Counted from the first letter of the stretch, positions 1-8,938 are shown. The stretch is 64,000 nucleotides of DNA from Sphingobacterium athyrii (GCF_003071065.1 NZ_QCXX01000001.1:1298971-1362970), one strand, 5' to 3'. The notes: generated by a model from the sequence alone, not told the origin. Program-made: numbers and translations.

Positions 1-1071
1 TGTTAAATAATCCCATACAAAGACATGTGCAGCTTTGGATTTCCAATCACGCAGCTGCCTGCGGAATGTCGCTGCAGAAGGTTCGTTGCCAATATCACCT
101 TTACGAAAAGCATCAATATTGCTTAATATCACCGAAACATTATTCGCCACGCGTAGATGGGCGGGGGCATTCGCTGTCTGTAAGTATGCGAGCGTTGTAA
201 ATTGATTATCCGGAAATTTAGCGGCTACTTTATTCACAAAATAGATCAATGACCCCTGGGCTCCGCCTTCGCGTTTATCAATCGCTTGACAGCGATCACA
301 GGTGCAGCTACCAATGTCATCATTTTGCGCTATCGACCAGTATTTAGCTTGCGGATTTTCAAGCATTCTTTGCCTGAAATATGCAACGGTATGTTCAAAA
401 ACAGCTTCGTTGGAAAGGCAGAGCTGGGTAGCTTGTCTTTTCCCATGATACAGCGAGTAGTATTCGGGATGTTCTTTAAAATACACGGATGGCGGTAATA
501 TCTTGTTGAAGGTGTGTCCCCAGTCGCCCCATTTTTCTTCTAAATTATGCAGTCCATACCAGTCCAAATATTCCTGATCCAATTCGATCGGGAAATAAAC
601 TTCGCGAAACTGGAAGTTAGGTTTCGCGAAAACGTGAAAATCGGCATCCACCACCAGCGAAGACAACTCGGGAACGAAGGTATTCTCCCTACCGGTATAC
701 CATTTCCTTGCACCGATAATATCTCTCACGTAACGGTAAGCGCCATAAAGAACCCCTTTTCCACTACCTTTAATATACATATTAGCCCCTTTAAACTGTA
801 TCGAATAGCTGTCTTCCGGGTAGCTTTTGCTTAGCTGCACCTGCTCCAGTATAATTGCCGGCCGATCCTGTTCCCGGGCCTGCAATTCAAAGCCCGTCCC
901 CGTGCTCAATAAGGTAAATTCGTTGATTACCGCTGCTGCTTTCAGCAGGGCCGAGTTGTTTTGGTCAGTACGGATAACATAATTGGCCACACCTTCATTC
1001 ACCAATGTAATCCGTTCTTTAGCCTGAGCGATTGTTGTGAAAAAAAACAGCGCTAACATATACTTCCACAT
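1..1071 (-). CDS. DUF4838 domain protein, 3' end outside window
   Basis: The reading frame runs open from an ATG at 1071 to the window edge, giving 357 residues of an incomplete protein. Residues 1-17 form a signal peptide. Residues about 20-140 look like the N-terminal accessory domain of GH67/GH20-type enzymes (motif KGVLYGAYRYV), and the rest resembles the DUF4838 family, with a CTCDRC cluster near residue 270 and WSIAQNDD before it. DUF4838 proteins are often encoded among glycan genes, but I know of no settled activity. The start lies one base after the stop of the upstream TPR/barrel gene (TAA-T-ATG), which suggests translational coupling. Placement behind a glycosyltransferase and a barrel protein suggests it modifies or cleaves the exported glycan; that is inference. 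Confidence 0.8.
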   Translation of the reverse strand, partial: MWKYMLALFFFTTIAQAKERITLVNEGVANYVIRTDQNNSALLKAAAVINEFTLLSTGTGFELQAREQDRPAIILEQVQLSKSYPEDSYSIQFKGANMYIKGSGKGVLYGAYRYVRDIIGARKWYTGRENTFVPELSSLVVDADFHVFAKPNFQFREVYFPIELDQEYLDWYGLHNLEEKWGDWGHTFNKILPPSVYFKEHPEYYSLYHGKRQATQLCLSNEAVFEHTVAYFRQRMLENPQAKYWSIAQNDDIGSCTCDRCQAIDKREGGAQGSLIYFVNKVAAKFPDNQFTTLAYLQTANAPAHLRVANNVSVILSNIDAFRKGDIGNEPSAATFRRQLRDWKSKAAHVFVWDYLT

Positions 1072-1072
1072 A

Positions 1073-2605
1073 TTAAAAATATTTCCTTAATGAAAGATTC
1101 AGATCATACTGATTGATAAATCTGTTTTCAGCCACCTTATAATAACTCCATCCACCCATAAGCGTAAATCCCCAGCTTTCGATACGATGTTGCCATCCGG
1201 CGTTGACTGATCGTGACAAAAAACCAAACCTGTCGTTTAAAAATTGGTACCGAGAAGGATCATCCGGAGATGTTCCGATATTAGCAATGACGGTGACATA
1301 AGAATTAGGCTTTTCACTATTGTAATAGTGCCTTACTGCCAGCGAGTAGGCCTGATTCCAACGCTGTTCATCATGCAACAAAAATCCCCGGAGATAGACA
1401 AAGGTCGGCCCAAGATACCGGCCTACCGAGGCCACCATGCCATAGTTTCCGTTATGGTCTGCCGATCGCACGTAACGCCCGCCTACATCAAAGAGCCAGG
1501 GGCCGGCCTCCCGATAAAGACTATATGCCGCCCGCCATGTCGGAAATACTGTTCCATCGGCCCAAGACAAATGATGATAGGCATATATTTTTGCGCTATA
1601 ATTCAACCAAGCATCCAATCCCACCTGATACCCTTTTTCTCCTCTTCTGTTTCCATAGTTAAACTGACCAATGAACATACCCTTTGTGCCCACTTTCTTC
1701 CCATATTCCACTCCAGAAATAAAGAAGTGTCCGTTGGGCCTATCTTGTGCGCTTTGGGTATGATTTAAGCCGACATAGAAGCTATAGGGTAAATTTTCCC
1801 GGTAGACTTTTGCCTGTTGACGATAACGTTCCACTTGTGGTGATTGCCGCGACAGTCGTTGCATATAGGTCAGAGCGGTCTGATAATCTTTATTTGCAAC
1901 AGCGATATTCGCTAACTGTTCTTGTATAAACACGGTACTATCCCCTTTATCCCAAAGCATCTCATAGCCACTTTTGGCTTTATTATAGTCGTTAACGGAC
2001 ATATAAGCACTGGAGCGGAGGTATAAATACCGGTTATCGCCAGCATCTGCCCGCTGCATACTGTCCGAAATTGATATGGCTTTTTGCAGCTCTCCACGTG
2101 AAATACATTTTAGGCCTTCTTTGTACCAATTGTCGATGTTATTGTTGACAGCATTTCGCATGCTCCTAGCTTCATATTCCCGGTAAGCAGCTGCCAGCTC
2201 CATATCATCAGGAAATCGCGTGCGTGCCAGCTGCCAAACTTTATCGGCTTTGTCTAGATCGCCTTTCGCTTCATACAATAATGCTAGGGGCGAGTAGCAG
2301 TCTTTATACTTCGCATCATTTGCCATTACCTTTTCGAAATACGGAACAGCCCAATCTCCCCGGCCCATCTTTTGATAACTCAGTCCCAAAATATAGTTAA
2401 AATCGGTGTACTGCGGGTATTTTACCAACACGGTGCGGCTCAGCATAACCGACTGATCAAGCTTTCCCTCATGCAGATAGCTGATTGCCTGCGGCACCAA
2501 ACTATCCACATCGCATTTTTTATTTTGCCAGATCACCTGTGCGGAAATGGTATACGCTAACAAGGATTGCAAGAAAACGACCATCAATATCAATAATTTT
2601 TTCAT
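1073..2605 (-). CDS. TPR plus YaiO-family outer-membrane beta-barrel protein
   Basis: I take the ATG at 2605 as start (510 residues), because it begins a typical signal peptide (MKKLLILMVVFLQSLLAY) four bases after the preceding stop; an ATG at 2626 is the alternative. The mature N-terminal half carries helical TPR-like repeats (roughly residues 35-270). The C-terminal half (about 280-510) alternates aromatic and polar residues and ends in LSLRKYF, typical of an outer-membrane barrel, and resembles the YaiO family. A periplasmic TPR domain fused to a barrel is also the layout of exopolysaccharide exporters such as PgaA and BcsC. With the membrane synthase encoded just before it, it probably guides a glycan through the outer membrane. 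The export role is inferred from architecture and context. Confidence 0.8.
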   Translation of the reverse strand: MKKLLILMVVFLQSLLAYTISAQVIWQNKKCDVDSLVPQAISYLHEGKLDQSVMLSRTVLVKYPQYTDFNYILGLSYQKMGRGDWAVPYFEKVMANDAKYKDCYSPLALLYEAKGDLDKADKVWQLARTRFPDDMELAAAYREYEARSMRNAVNNNIDNWYKEGLKCISRGELQKAISISDSMQRADAGDNRYLYLRSSAYMSVNDYNKAKSGYEMLWDKGDSTVFIQEQLANIAVANKDYQTALTYMQRLSRQSPQVERYRQQAKVYRENLPYSFYVGLNHTQSAQDRPNGHFFISGVEYGKKVGTKGMFIGQFNYGNRRGEKGYQVGLDAWLNYSAKIYAYHHLSWADGTVFPTWRAAYSLYREAGPWLFDVGGRYVRSADHNGNYGMVASVGRYLGPTFVYLRGFLLHDEQRWNQAYSLAVRHYYNSEKPNSYVTVIANIGTSPDDPSRYQFLNDRFGFLSRSVNAGWQHRIESWGFTLMGGWSYYKVAENRFINQYDLNLSLRKYF

Positions 2606-2609
2606 TGCT

Positions 2610-4046
2610 CTATTTTTTAGTCCCATTCGGTGATAAGGCTGTTAAGGTACCTTTGCGTTTCATTTCTCCCCAGGCATGTTTTTTACCGAAAAGCTCCTGT
2701 ATATATCCTTTTATGGAACTGTATACAATGATCGGATGATATATAAAAGGTTCTAAAAATACAGTAAGGCATAAGCGGACAATATCCTCCCTGCGCTTGT
2801 AATACTTATAGACATAATTGTCCAACAAGATCGAAAAGCTGGTTAAAAAAACCGAAAACGCATATACGAAAATCAGTAACAGGATGGCCATCTGCCAATT
2901 GATACCATTTGTCAAGATCAGGTAGATATAAAAGAAAATACCCAGAATTTCCATAACCGGCGCGAAGAATTCAAAAATGGCATTGTAGGGAAATACGACC
3001 AGCCCGAACCTTTTATAGCTGGGATTGAAGAAAGCCCTGCGATGGGTGCGCATGATCTGCATCAAGCCCCTAGCCCACCGGATCCGCTGTCGGGTCAGCA
3101 TTTTAAGGCTATCCGGCCCCTCAGTCCAGCATAATGTCTGGGGAATATATTTGACCTCATATTTTTCGTTATTGTCGCACATCTTCATACACATCCTGGT
3201 CACCATCTCCATATCCTCCCCTAGGGATTTTGGGTCATACCCACCCGCCATGATAAGTATTTCCTTGTCAAATAAGCCAAGGCCACCAGATACATTGGGG
3301 ATACAATTCAGGTAATTCCATCCCATTTTACCGAGAAGGTATGACCGGATATACTCCATCTCCTGAAATCGCGCCAAGATGGGTTTAGGTAAGGCTGCTT
3401 CGACCAACATCCCTGAGTCCACATAGCTTGAATTGGACATCCGTAAAGTGGCCCCCACGGCGATGACCCGTTCTTTAGCGTCCAATACCGCCTCCATCAG
3501 ATATACCAGTGTATCATTGGCAAGCACGCAGTCAACATCTGTATTCAATATGTACGGAAAAGCCGCAACGTTTATCCCTGCATTGACCGCATCCGCCTTG
3601 CTTCCACCGTTTATCTTGTCAACGACAGTCAGGTGTTTATGGGAAATATCACGCGATTTATAAATGGCTTTAATTTCCTTACAGGGAACCAAATAATCGA
3701 CCAGAAAATCGACCGCTACCAGATCAAATTCTTTGATCAGTTTTGCCAAAGTATCATCCTTACTTCCGTCATTAACGATAACCACCTCATATCGCGGATA
3801 AAACAGCGTCATCAATGAACGCACGTTATTAACGATAGTCACGGACTCATTATAAGCAGGTGCGACAATACTTACCCCTGGCGCAATTTCCGATTCCATC
3901 AGCGTCTGGACATGTCTAGAACTGTGTTTTTGGAGATTCCTACGAATTGATAGCCATGACATGCGAAACAGCATCACATATACGACCAGCAGCAAAAGAC
4001 AGTACAATCCAAAAACAAACTCTACTGAAGAAATAAAATGTGTCAT
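2610..4046 (-). CDS. Membrane family 2 glycosyltransferase (processive type)
   Basis: This 478-residue protein has an N-terminal membrane helix (about 8-30), a cytoplasmic GT-A domain and several membrane helices after residue 345. Catalytic landmarks are visible: VNDGS with Asp93, the TDVD motif (Asp170, Asp172), GEDMEM (Glu277, Asp278) and QRIRW (Gln320-Trp324). This is the D,D,D,QxxRW pattern of processive synthases making cellulose, hyaluronan or poly-N-acetylglucosamine. It should polymerise a nucleotide-sugar and pass the chain through its own membrane channel. The sugar cannot be read from sequence. No PilZ domain is seen, so any control probably comes from the neighbouring receiver and HEAT proteins. 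It follows the HEAT gene by 24 bases. Confidence 0.88.
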   Translation of the reverse strand: MTHFISSVEFVFGLYCLLLLVVYVMLFRMSWLSIRRNLQKHSSRHVQTLMESEIAPGVSIVAPAYNESVTIVNNVRSLMTLFYPRYEVVIVNDGSKDDTLAKLIKEFDLVAVDFLVDYLVPCKEIKAIYKSRDISHKHLTVVDKINGGSKADAVNAGINVAAFPYILNTDVDCVLANDTLVYLMEAVLDAKERVIAVGATLRMSNSSYVDSGMLVEAALPKPILARFQEMEYIRSYLLGKMGWNYLNCIPNVSGGLGLFDKEILIMAGGYDPKSLGEDMEMVTRMCMKMCDNNEKYEVKYIPQTLCWTEGPDSLKMLTRQRIRWARGLMQIMRTHRRAFFNPSYKRFGLVVFPYNAIFEFFAPVMEILGIFFYIYLILTNGINWQMAILLLIFVYAFSVFLTSFSILLDNYVYKYYKRREDIVRLCLTVFLEPFIYHPIIVYSSIKGYIQELFGKKHAWGEMKRKGTLTALSPNGTKK

Positions 4047-4070
4047 ATCAAACCCCTTCCTTTTAACTCT

Positions 4071-5213
4071 TTAAATGTAATGGACCATTGGGTGATTAAC
4101 ATAGCGGATGAGTTTACTTTCTACGCGATCCACCTGTTCATCTATTTTTCGCAAAAGCGGTATACTGTAAGGCCTTTGAGCGACCAATGAGCGATAAGCA
4201 TGTTTTCGCAGGCTTAATGGCAAATTGCTGTCCATAAACAATCGGTTCAGAAAATCATTGGATTTTCCTTGTCCGACACGGCCGAGTGCCTTTAGTATTT
4301 CCAGCTTGGCTGCCAAGCTGCTTTCCTCTGTATATAAATCCTGCAATCGCTCCTCACTATCCTTAGCCAATAGCTTTCCCAACGAGTTAATGGCTTTTAA
4401 AGCAGTTTTTGATTCTTTATTGGCAGTAATTAATGCCCAGAGCCCAGCTTCGTTTAACTCCTGATAGTAGACCATCAGGTCCATGAACAAGCTGTTAACG
4501 GCAAAGGACTTTGACACATTCAACCATTGCGAAAACATATAGTTACCGTAATAGTCTCCCTGAACAACCGTCTGAAAGATATCGAGCGCCTGAAGCTGAC
4601 TGATCCCAATTAGTCCTTCAAATACCCTGTCAAAGGCCTGTTCGCCTTCTACTTGCAGGAGGTATTTAGATGCTGCGACACGGATTTCAACCTGAGGGCT
4701 TTTGAGCAGCTGATCCAGGATCTTTTCCTGAATGGGTACCTTCATCAAGGCCAAATTGGCCAGAGATCCCACTGTTGTCACCATGTTTGCGGCCGAATGT
4801 CTGATTTCATATTGCGCTTCTTTATCAAAGCCCAACTCATTGAAAAGACGCCGCAGACTCTGCCCTTTCTCTCCGCCGACGGTGAAGATAAACTCGTGTA
4901 TAATATGCCGGACCACATTACCTACGAGCTTATTATGCAAGTCCAGTCCCAATTTATCCACTGGGAAATGACTGGCCTTGTTGTTCACCAAAATCTGCTC
5001 ATAGATAAAATCCCTTAATGCCGGATAGATCCGGGAATAGACATTCCGATATCGATAATCACGGTAATAAAAGAAGGCGATTCCAATTAGACAAATAGTC
5101 CAAAACAACACGCTCAAAAGCAGGGCTACGGTAACAAGTACCGCCCAGCCGTCACCTTCAAAAAAGGCGCGAATATCACGGATGATATGTACCAATGTGC
5201 TAAGCATGGCCAA
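4071..5213 (-). CDS. Membrane-anchored HEAT-repeat protein
   Basis: The protein has 380 residues. One strong membrane helix spans residues about 24-47 and is followed by a basic YRDYRYRN segment, so the long helical C-terminal part probably faces the cytoplasm. Residues about 130-370 form HEAT/armadillo-like helical repeats, usually protein-binding scaffolds. No catalytic motif is visible. The gene overlaps the end of the receiver gene by 14 bases (8 if translation begins at Met3) and precedes the glycosyltransferase by 24 bases. It could connect the phosphorylated receiver to the synthase; that is inference from gene order. Confidence 0.75.
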   Translation of the reverse strand: MAMLSTLVHIIRDIRAFFEGDGWAVLVTVALLLSVLFWTICLIGIAFFYYRDYRYRNVYSRIYPALRDFIYEQILVNNKASHFPVDKLGLDLHNKLVGNVVRHIIHEFIFTVGGEKGQSLRRLFNELGFDKEAQYEIRHSAANMVTTVGSLANLALMKVPIQEKILDQLLKSPQVEIRVAASKYLLQVEGEQAFDRVFEGLIGISQLQALDIFQTVVQGDYYGNYMFSQWLNVSKSFAVNSLFMDLMVYYQELNEAGLWALITANKESKTALKAINSLGKLLAKDSEERLQDLYTEESSLAAKLEILKALGRVGQGKSNDFLNRLFMDSNLPLSLRKHAYRSLVAQRPYSIPLLRKIDEQVDRVESKLIRYVNHPMVHYI

Positions 5214-5580
5214 TTCTCAAACGTACACGTGAAATCAGCTCGGTAGGCGATATAGGCTTTTTCATATAATCGTTTGCCCCCACTTCAAAACCCTCAACAA
5301 TACTGTTGTCGTCGTGATAGCCCGAAATAATTATAACCGGTACCTGATTATTTGTATTGCTCTTTCTGATCCGGTCTATAATTTCAAAACCATTGGCAAA
5401 GGGTAGTGCCAGATCAGTAATGACCAGATCAATTGATTCGTCCGAGACCAGAGTAAGAGCTTCCTTGCCTGATTTGGCTAGGAGTAGATCATACCCCTCA
5501 CGTAAAAGAACAAATTGCATGGTGCCCAACAGAATCTCATTATCTTCGACAACAAGGATTCTCTTTTTTTTGTCCCACAT
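5200..5580 (-). CDS. Stand-alone response regulator receiver protein
   Basis: The 126 residues make a single CheY-like receiver domain with no output domain. Acidic pocket residues Glu12 and Asp13, phospho-acceptor Asp56 (in DLVITDLALP), Ser86 and Lys107/Lys108 before Pro109 are all in place. Such proteins act by binding a partner when phosphorylated. It is the first gene of the exopolysaccharide-like operon and overlaps the HEAT gene, the most likely partner. No histidine kinase is encoded nearby, so the phosphate source is unknown. Confidence 0.9.
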   Translation of the reverse strand: MWDKKKRILVVEDNEILLGTMQFVLLREGYDLLLAKSGKEALTLVSDESIDLVITDLALPFANGFEIIDRIRKSNTNNQVPVIIISGYHDDNSIVEGFEVGANDYMKKPISPTELISRVRLRIGHA

Positions 5581-6047
5581 AGTGTGTTTATATTAGTTTT
5601 TCATGGTGAAACAAAATTTGATAAAAAAAAAATCAATCTCTGTAGTGGAAGCACTACAGACTCGTTTAATGCATTTAAACTGCATTAATCACAAAAAACA
5701 ACCAATAAAATGACATTAAAAAGACAATAGAAACAAAATTTGTATCAACTTCTAGTTGAGCTATTATATAAATTTAAACTCTTAGGATCAATCGCATCAA
5801 AATTGCTATAAGTCAACTCCGCCCCACTTTCTGCCATATCACTAGCGCTGTTTCTACCTAACACTCAGCGCTATATTGTCCTAATTTGGCCTTGTGAAGT
5901 CAGCAGATGAACAATACGGAAGGTTCATACTCTCGACCAACTTAATTAGTAATTGAAATATTTATAGCGCATAGTTATTTTATACGCAAAACAACAATAG
6001 GGCATTGTTCGGTCTGCATTTGAGGTATTCACTGGCTGGAACAATAG
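5581..6047. other. Intergenic region upstream of the receiver operon
   Basis: This 467-base AT-rich stretch has no convincing gene. It must hold the promoter of the minus-strand operon starting at 5580. I found no clear Bacteroidota TAnnTTTG box, but two perfect inverted repeats lie close together at 5640-5659 and 5666-5688 (listed separately). Nothing recognisable was seen between 5690 and 6047. Confidence 0.5.
5640..5688 (-). promoter_or_regulatory. Two tandem inverted repeats upstream of the receiver gene
   Basis: Positions 5640-5659 hold CTGTAGTG, a 4-base loop, then CACTACAG. Positions 5666-5688 hold TTAATGCA, a 7-base loop, then TGCATTAA. Both have perfect 8-bp arms. They lie 60-108 bases upstream of the receiver start. 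In the minus-strand transcript the first hairpin is followed, after a few bases, by a run of ten U, so it could act as an attenuator; alternatively both are protein-binding sites. Confidence 0.45.
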
Positions 6048-6452
6048 CTAATCTTCTATCGTAAAATCGATCGATCTGTTGAATTCTTCTTTTTCCGTTT
6101 CTGACAGCTGGTCACGCATGGCGCGGATCGTATATCCGCCGCGTAATACTTCTTTATCCAGATACATCCAATCTGATATTTTTTGTTTATCAACGACTAC
6201 GGTGTCACCGATAGCTACCTCTTTTGTAGAGACGGGGCTGTTATGGACAACACCCGTAAATTGACCATTTAGATAGCTGAGATTTCCTACCCAAATGTGC
6301 TCCAAACTGTTGTCGGGTGTATCAAACGCCAGTTTGAGGGCAAAACCTTCATACCCCTCTTGCGGTTTTTGAAAAGCTTGTTTAATTTCTTTTCCTATGC
6401 CAAGTTGACCGAAAAACAAATCGTTTAAATTTGTAAGACTGTAAATGATCAA
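6048..6452 (-). CDS. DUF2314 domain protein, start uncertain
   Basis: The frame encodes up to 134 residues. The C-terminal half carries the DUF2314 signature: VGDTVVVDKQKISDWMY followed by GGYTIRAMRD. Family members are small proteins of unknown function, probably cytoplasmic. No signal peptide is seen. There is no in-frame ATG between the upstream stop near 6482 and the conserved domain; the best candidate is TTG at 6452. Either the gene uses a rare start or its 5' end has been lost. It is alone on its strand, with a gap on both sides. Confidence 0.6.
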   Translation of the reverse strand: MIIYSLTNLNDLFFGQLGIGKEIKQAFQKPQEGYEGFALKLAFDTPDNSLEHIWVGNLSYLNGQFTGVVHNSPVSTKEVAIGDTVVVDKQKISDWMYLDKEVLRGGYTIRAMRDQLSETEKEEFNRSIDFTIED

Positions 6453-6602
6453 AATATAGATAGGATGAATAGAAGAACCTCAATTGTTTGTTTACCGATT
6501 TTAAAAAATCGCCGGAAGATACCTGACATAAATTTAAACAGCTGGGGATAGTCGATTTTTCAGGTCCTAAGAAAATAAAAAAATAACCAAAATATAAAAG
6601 CT

Positions 6603-7064
6603 ATGCAAAAGATAATTCCAAACCTATGGTTTGACAGCAACGCACAGGAAGCCGCAGAATATTATCTGTCGGTTTTCAAAGATGGTAAGATCATCAATAT
6701 TACTTATTACCCGAATTCAGAAACCGAAGGACTGGCTGATTTCCAGAAGGATTTCGCGGGGAAAGTACTTACCGTTGAGTTTGAAATTCTGGGAATGCGT
6801 TTCATCGGGATCAATGCCGGACCGATATTCAAATTTAACGAAGCTATTTCGCTGATGATCCCCTGCAAAGACCAGACTGAAATAGACTACTATTGGGAAG
6901 CACTTACATCGGGTGGAGGACAAGAGAGCGTCTGTGGCTGGCTGAAAGACAGATACGGATTAAGCTGGCAGGTTTCTCCTGAAAACTGGGCGGAACTCAA
7001 CAAAAGACCCGGTGCATTCAAAAAAATGATGGGAATGAAAAAGATCATTATTGCTGATTTCTAA
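6603..7064 (+). CDS. PhnB-like VOC superfamily protein
   Basis: The 153 residues match the PhnB/3-demethylubiquinone-methyltransferase-like branch of the vicinal-oxygen-chelate fold: IPNLWFDSNAQEAAEYYLSVF at the start, FIGINAGPIFKFNEAISLMIPC in the middle, and CGWLKDRYGLSWQVSP near the end. It is a small cytoplasmic protein. The reaction is unknown, and despite the family name methyltransferase activity is not implied. It stands alone between two minus-strand genes. Confidence 0.85.
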   Translation: MQKIIPNLWFDSNAQEAAEYYLSVFKDGKIINITYYPNSETEGLADFQKDFAGKVLTVEFEILGMRFIGINAGPIFKFNEAISLMIPCKDQTEIDYYWEALTSGGGQESVCGWLKDRYGLSWQVSPENWAELNKRPGAFKKMMGMKKIIIADF

Positions 7065-7147
7065 AAACAAGGTAACGACAAAGTCCATGTTCCAGCGCTA
7101 TAAACTGGAAAAGAAGCTTATGTGCTGGTACATTGGGCTTAGTTGTG

Positions 7148-8569
7148 CTATAAGCAATGTTCAAATATCGAAAATCCGATAGTCGAGACATCTAAGGCAG
7201 CATTGGACAGAATAACAATTGCTTTTTGGGATTTATCATCAAATGCAACAAAAGACCTAAATCCGCCTGTACCTCCAGAATGATGAAATATCTTTCTGTT
7301 TCCAGCTTTTTTAATACGCCAACCCAACGCCATACTTTGATCATTATCCACAAAAGTTATCTGATGGGTCAAATGAATGGCTTTTGTCAGTTTATTCTCG
7401 GAACCTAACTGTGCCTCCATAAAAGTAATCATGTCATCCAATGTCGATCTTATGGCCCCAGACCCCGCCAAAGATCCCAAGTGCCAATACGAGGTTGGTC
7501 TTCCTTTTTCATTGTATCCTTGTATGGCACCGGCATCTTTTAATGATGTATTTTTCATTCCCAGGGGCATACAAATATTGTCAATGACCAATTGTTCAAA
7601 ACTTTTATTATTATGGCGTTCTAATGCTACACCTAATATACCTGCGCCTAAATTTGAGTAAGAAAACTTGATTCCGGTTTGAGACAAAACTTTATATTTT
7701 TTCAAAAAATGGAAGAGCGAATCTACCGTGTAATGACTATATGGATCAGCCAGAATAACATTGGTCGTAAAAATATTCTCCGGGAGCCGAGGGAATCCCG
7801 CGGTATGATTGGACAGTTGCACCAGTGAAATCGGATGACCACGCCATACTAAACGAGGAATAGAATCGGGCAGATATTTACTGATCGGATCGTCCAATTG
7901 CATATTGCCGCCAACTACTTCTTTTGCCAATAAAAGTGAGGTGAAAATTTTTGTAACCGAACCGATCTCAAAAATACTTTTAGAAGCGTGCGGGAGTTGA
8001 TTGCTTGTCTTAGCGATAGTCCCATAACTATATTTTCTTTGCTGCTTTCCATTAATTACCGCTAACATAACACCTGCGGTAGCGCCCTTTTGGATATACG
8101 GCCTGACGAATTTTTCAACCAGTAAATCTACGGAGTCTTTTAATGGATTATTGCTCCCGACCACGAAATTCTTATCTTGTATGACAAATGGAATTTCTTT
8201 GAAATTCATCCTTAGGACCCGCTTTTCATGATCGAGCAGAACAGAAAATAATTGGTCAGAGTTTTCAAATTTAATGGTATAATTGTATCCGCTGGCAGTC
8301 GAATCAACAAAAGAAAACTGCTCCATTGCGCCCACATTTGCCACAAATTTCTTCATACCCAGTGAAAACTTTTCTTTTGAAATTTTAGCCTGATAGATGG
8401 CAGATGATCGCCCATAGATCTCACCCGATTTTTTTTCATTGAAAAGCCCTTGAAACTCTTTCATAAAAGAATCGTAATCGGAACGAGTAACTTGGGCAGG
8501 CAAGAACTGAACTGAAAGCAGAAATAAAACAAGGAGAACGTAAAACTTATAATTTAGTTTAATTTTCAT
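7148..8569 (-). CDS. Secreted serine hydrolase of the beta-lactamase/PBP fold
   Basis: The protein has 473 residues, with a signal peptide (1-26), an N-terminal DUF3887-like domain (about 30-125) and a class C beta-lactamase-like domain. Active-site motifs are present: SVTK (Ser204, Lys207), YSN (Tyr304, Asn306) and HSGG (His430, Gly432). Such proteins are periplasmic esterases or peptidases acting on D-amino-acid or ester substrates; resistance to beta-lactams should not be assumed. It is monocistronic and convergent with the VOC gene. Confidence 0.88.
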   Translation of the reverse strand: MKIKLNYKFYVLLVLFLLSVQFLPAQVTRSDYDSFMKEFQGLFNEKKSGEIYGRSSAIYQAKISKEKFSLGMKKFVANVGAMEQFSFVDSTASGYNYTIKFENSDQLFSVLLDHEKRVLRMNFKEIPFVIQDKNFVVGSNNPLKDSVDLLVEKFVRPYIQKGATAGVMLAVINGKQQRKYSYGTIAKTSNQLPHASKSIFEIGSVTKIFTSLLLAKEVVGGNMQLDDPISKYLPDSIPRLVWRGHPISLVQLSNHTAGFPRLPENIFTTNVILADPYSHYTVDSLFHFLKKYKVLSQTGIKFSYSNLGAGILGVALERHNNKSFEQLVIDNICMPLGMKNTSLKDAGAIQGYNEKGRPTSYWHLGSLAGSGAIRSTLDDMITFMEAQLGSENKLTKAIHLTHQITFVDNDQSMALGWRIKKAGNRKIFHHSGGTGGFRSFVAFDDKSQKAIVILSNAALDVSTIGFSIFEHCL

Positions 8570-8645
8570 TTTATTACTAAATCAACTCATTCGCCAAAAA
8601 CGCAAGAAACTTATAATGAACAAATTAAACATGTCATATATTTAG

Positions 8646-8690
8646 AGCTTGTTCAAAATCGGACAACTTATGTTCATTTATGAACAAGCT
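8646..8690 (-). promoter_or_regulatory. Nested inverted repeats upstream of serine hydrolase
   Basis: An outer repeat AGCTTGTTC (8646-8654) pairs with GAACAAGCT (8682-8690). An inner repeat TGTTCA-TTTA-TGAACA (8671-8686) shares bases with the right outer arm, so the two hairpins exclude each other in RNA. As DNA, the inner repeat is a 16-bp palindrome that could bind a dimeric repressor. It lies about 80-120 bases before the hydrolase start. Confidence 0.35.
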
Positions 8691-8938
8691 AAAAAGCTAT
8701 TTGGATAAACTCTAAAATCGACATGTGATATCAAGGCCTTGTTACAAAATATGCTATTAATATCTGGAGTTCCACCGAAATTGGATATATCGAGTTACCA
8801 GCCGCTTCCATATTGTTAGCCCCCCAACGGTTCATAAATCGCATTAAACGAATTGTAAATCCCTTCATAAATAAGACAAAACCTCTATATATGTAAAATT
8901 GGAAGGCCTGTAATACTTGCCGTTATTAGGAAACTTAT

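Noticed and set aside
1244..1768. 174-codon plus-strand frame inside the TPR/barrel gene
   Set aside because: It lies wholly antisense to a gene with clear domains and its translation resembles no protein.
7090..7110. TTCCAG/CTGGAA hairpin after the VOC gene as a terminator
   Set aside because: Only 6 bp and without a T run; support is too weak.
7148..8569. Calling the serine hydrolase a beta-lactamase resistance gene
   Set aside because: The SxxK/YxN/HxG pattern is shared by many esterases and peptidases, and the N-terminal domain is unlike AmpC enzymes.
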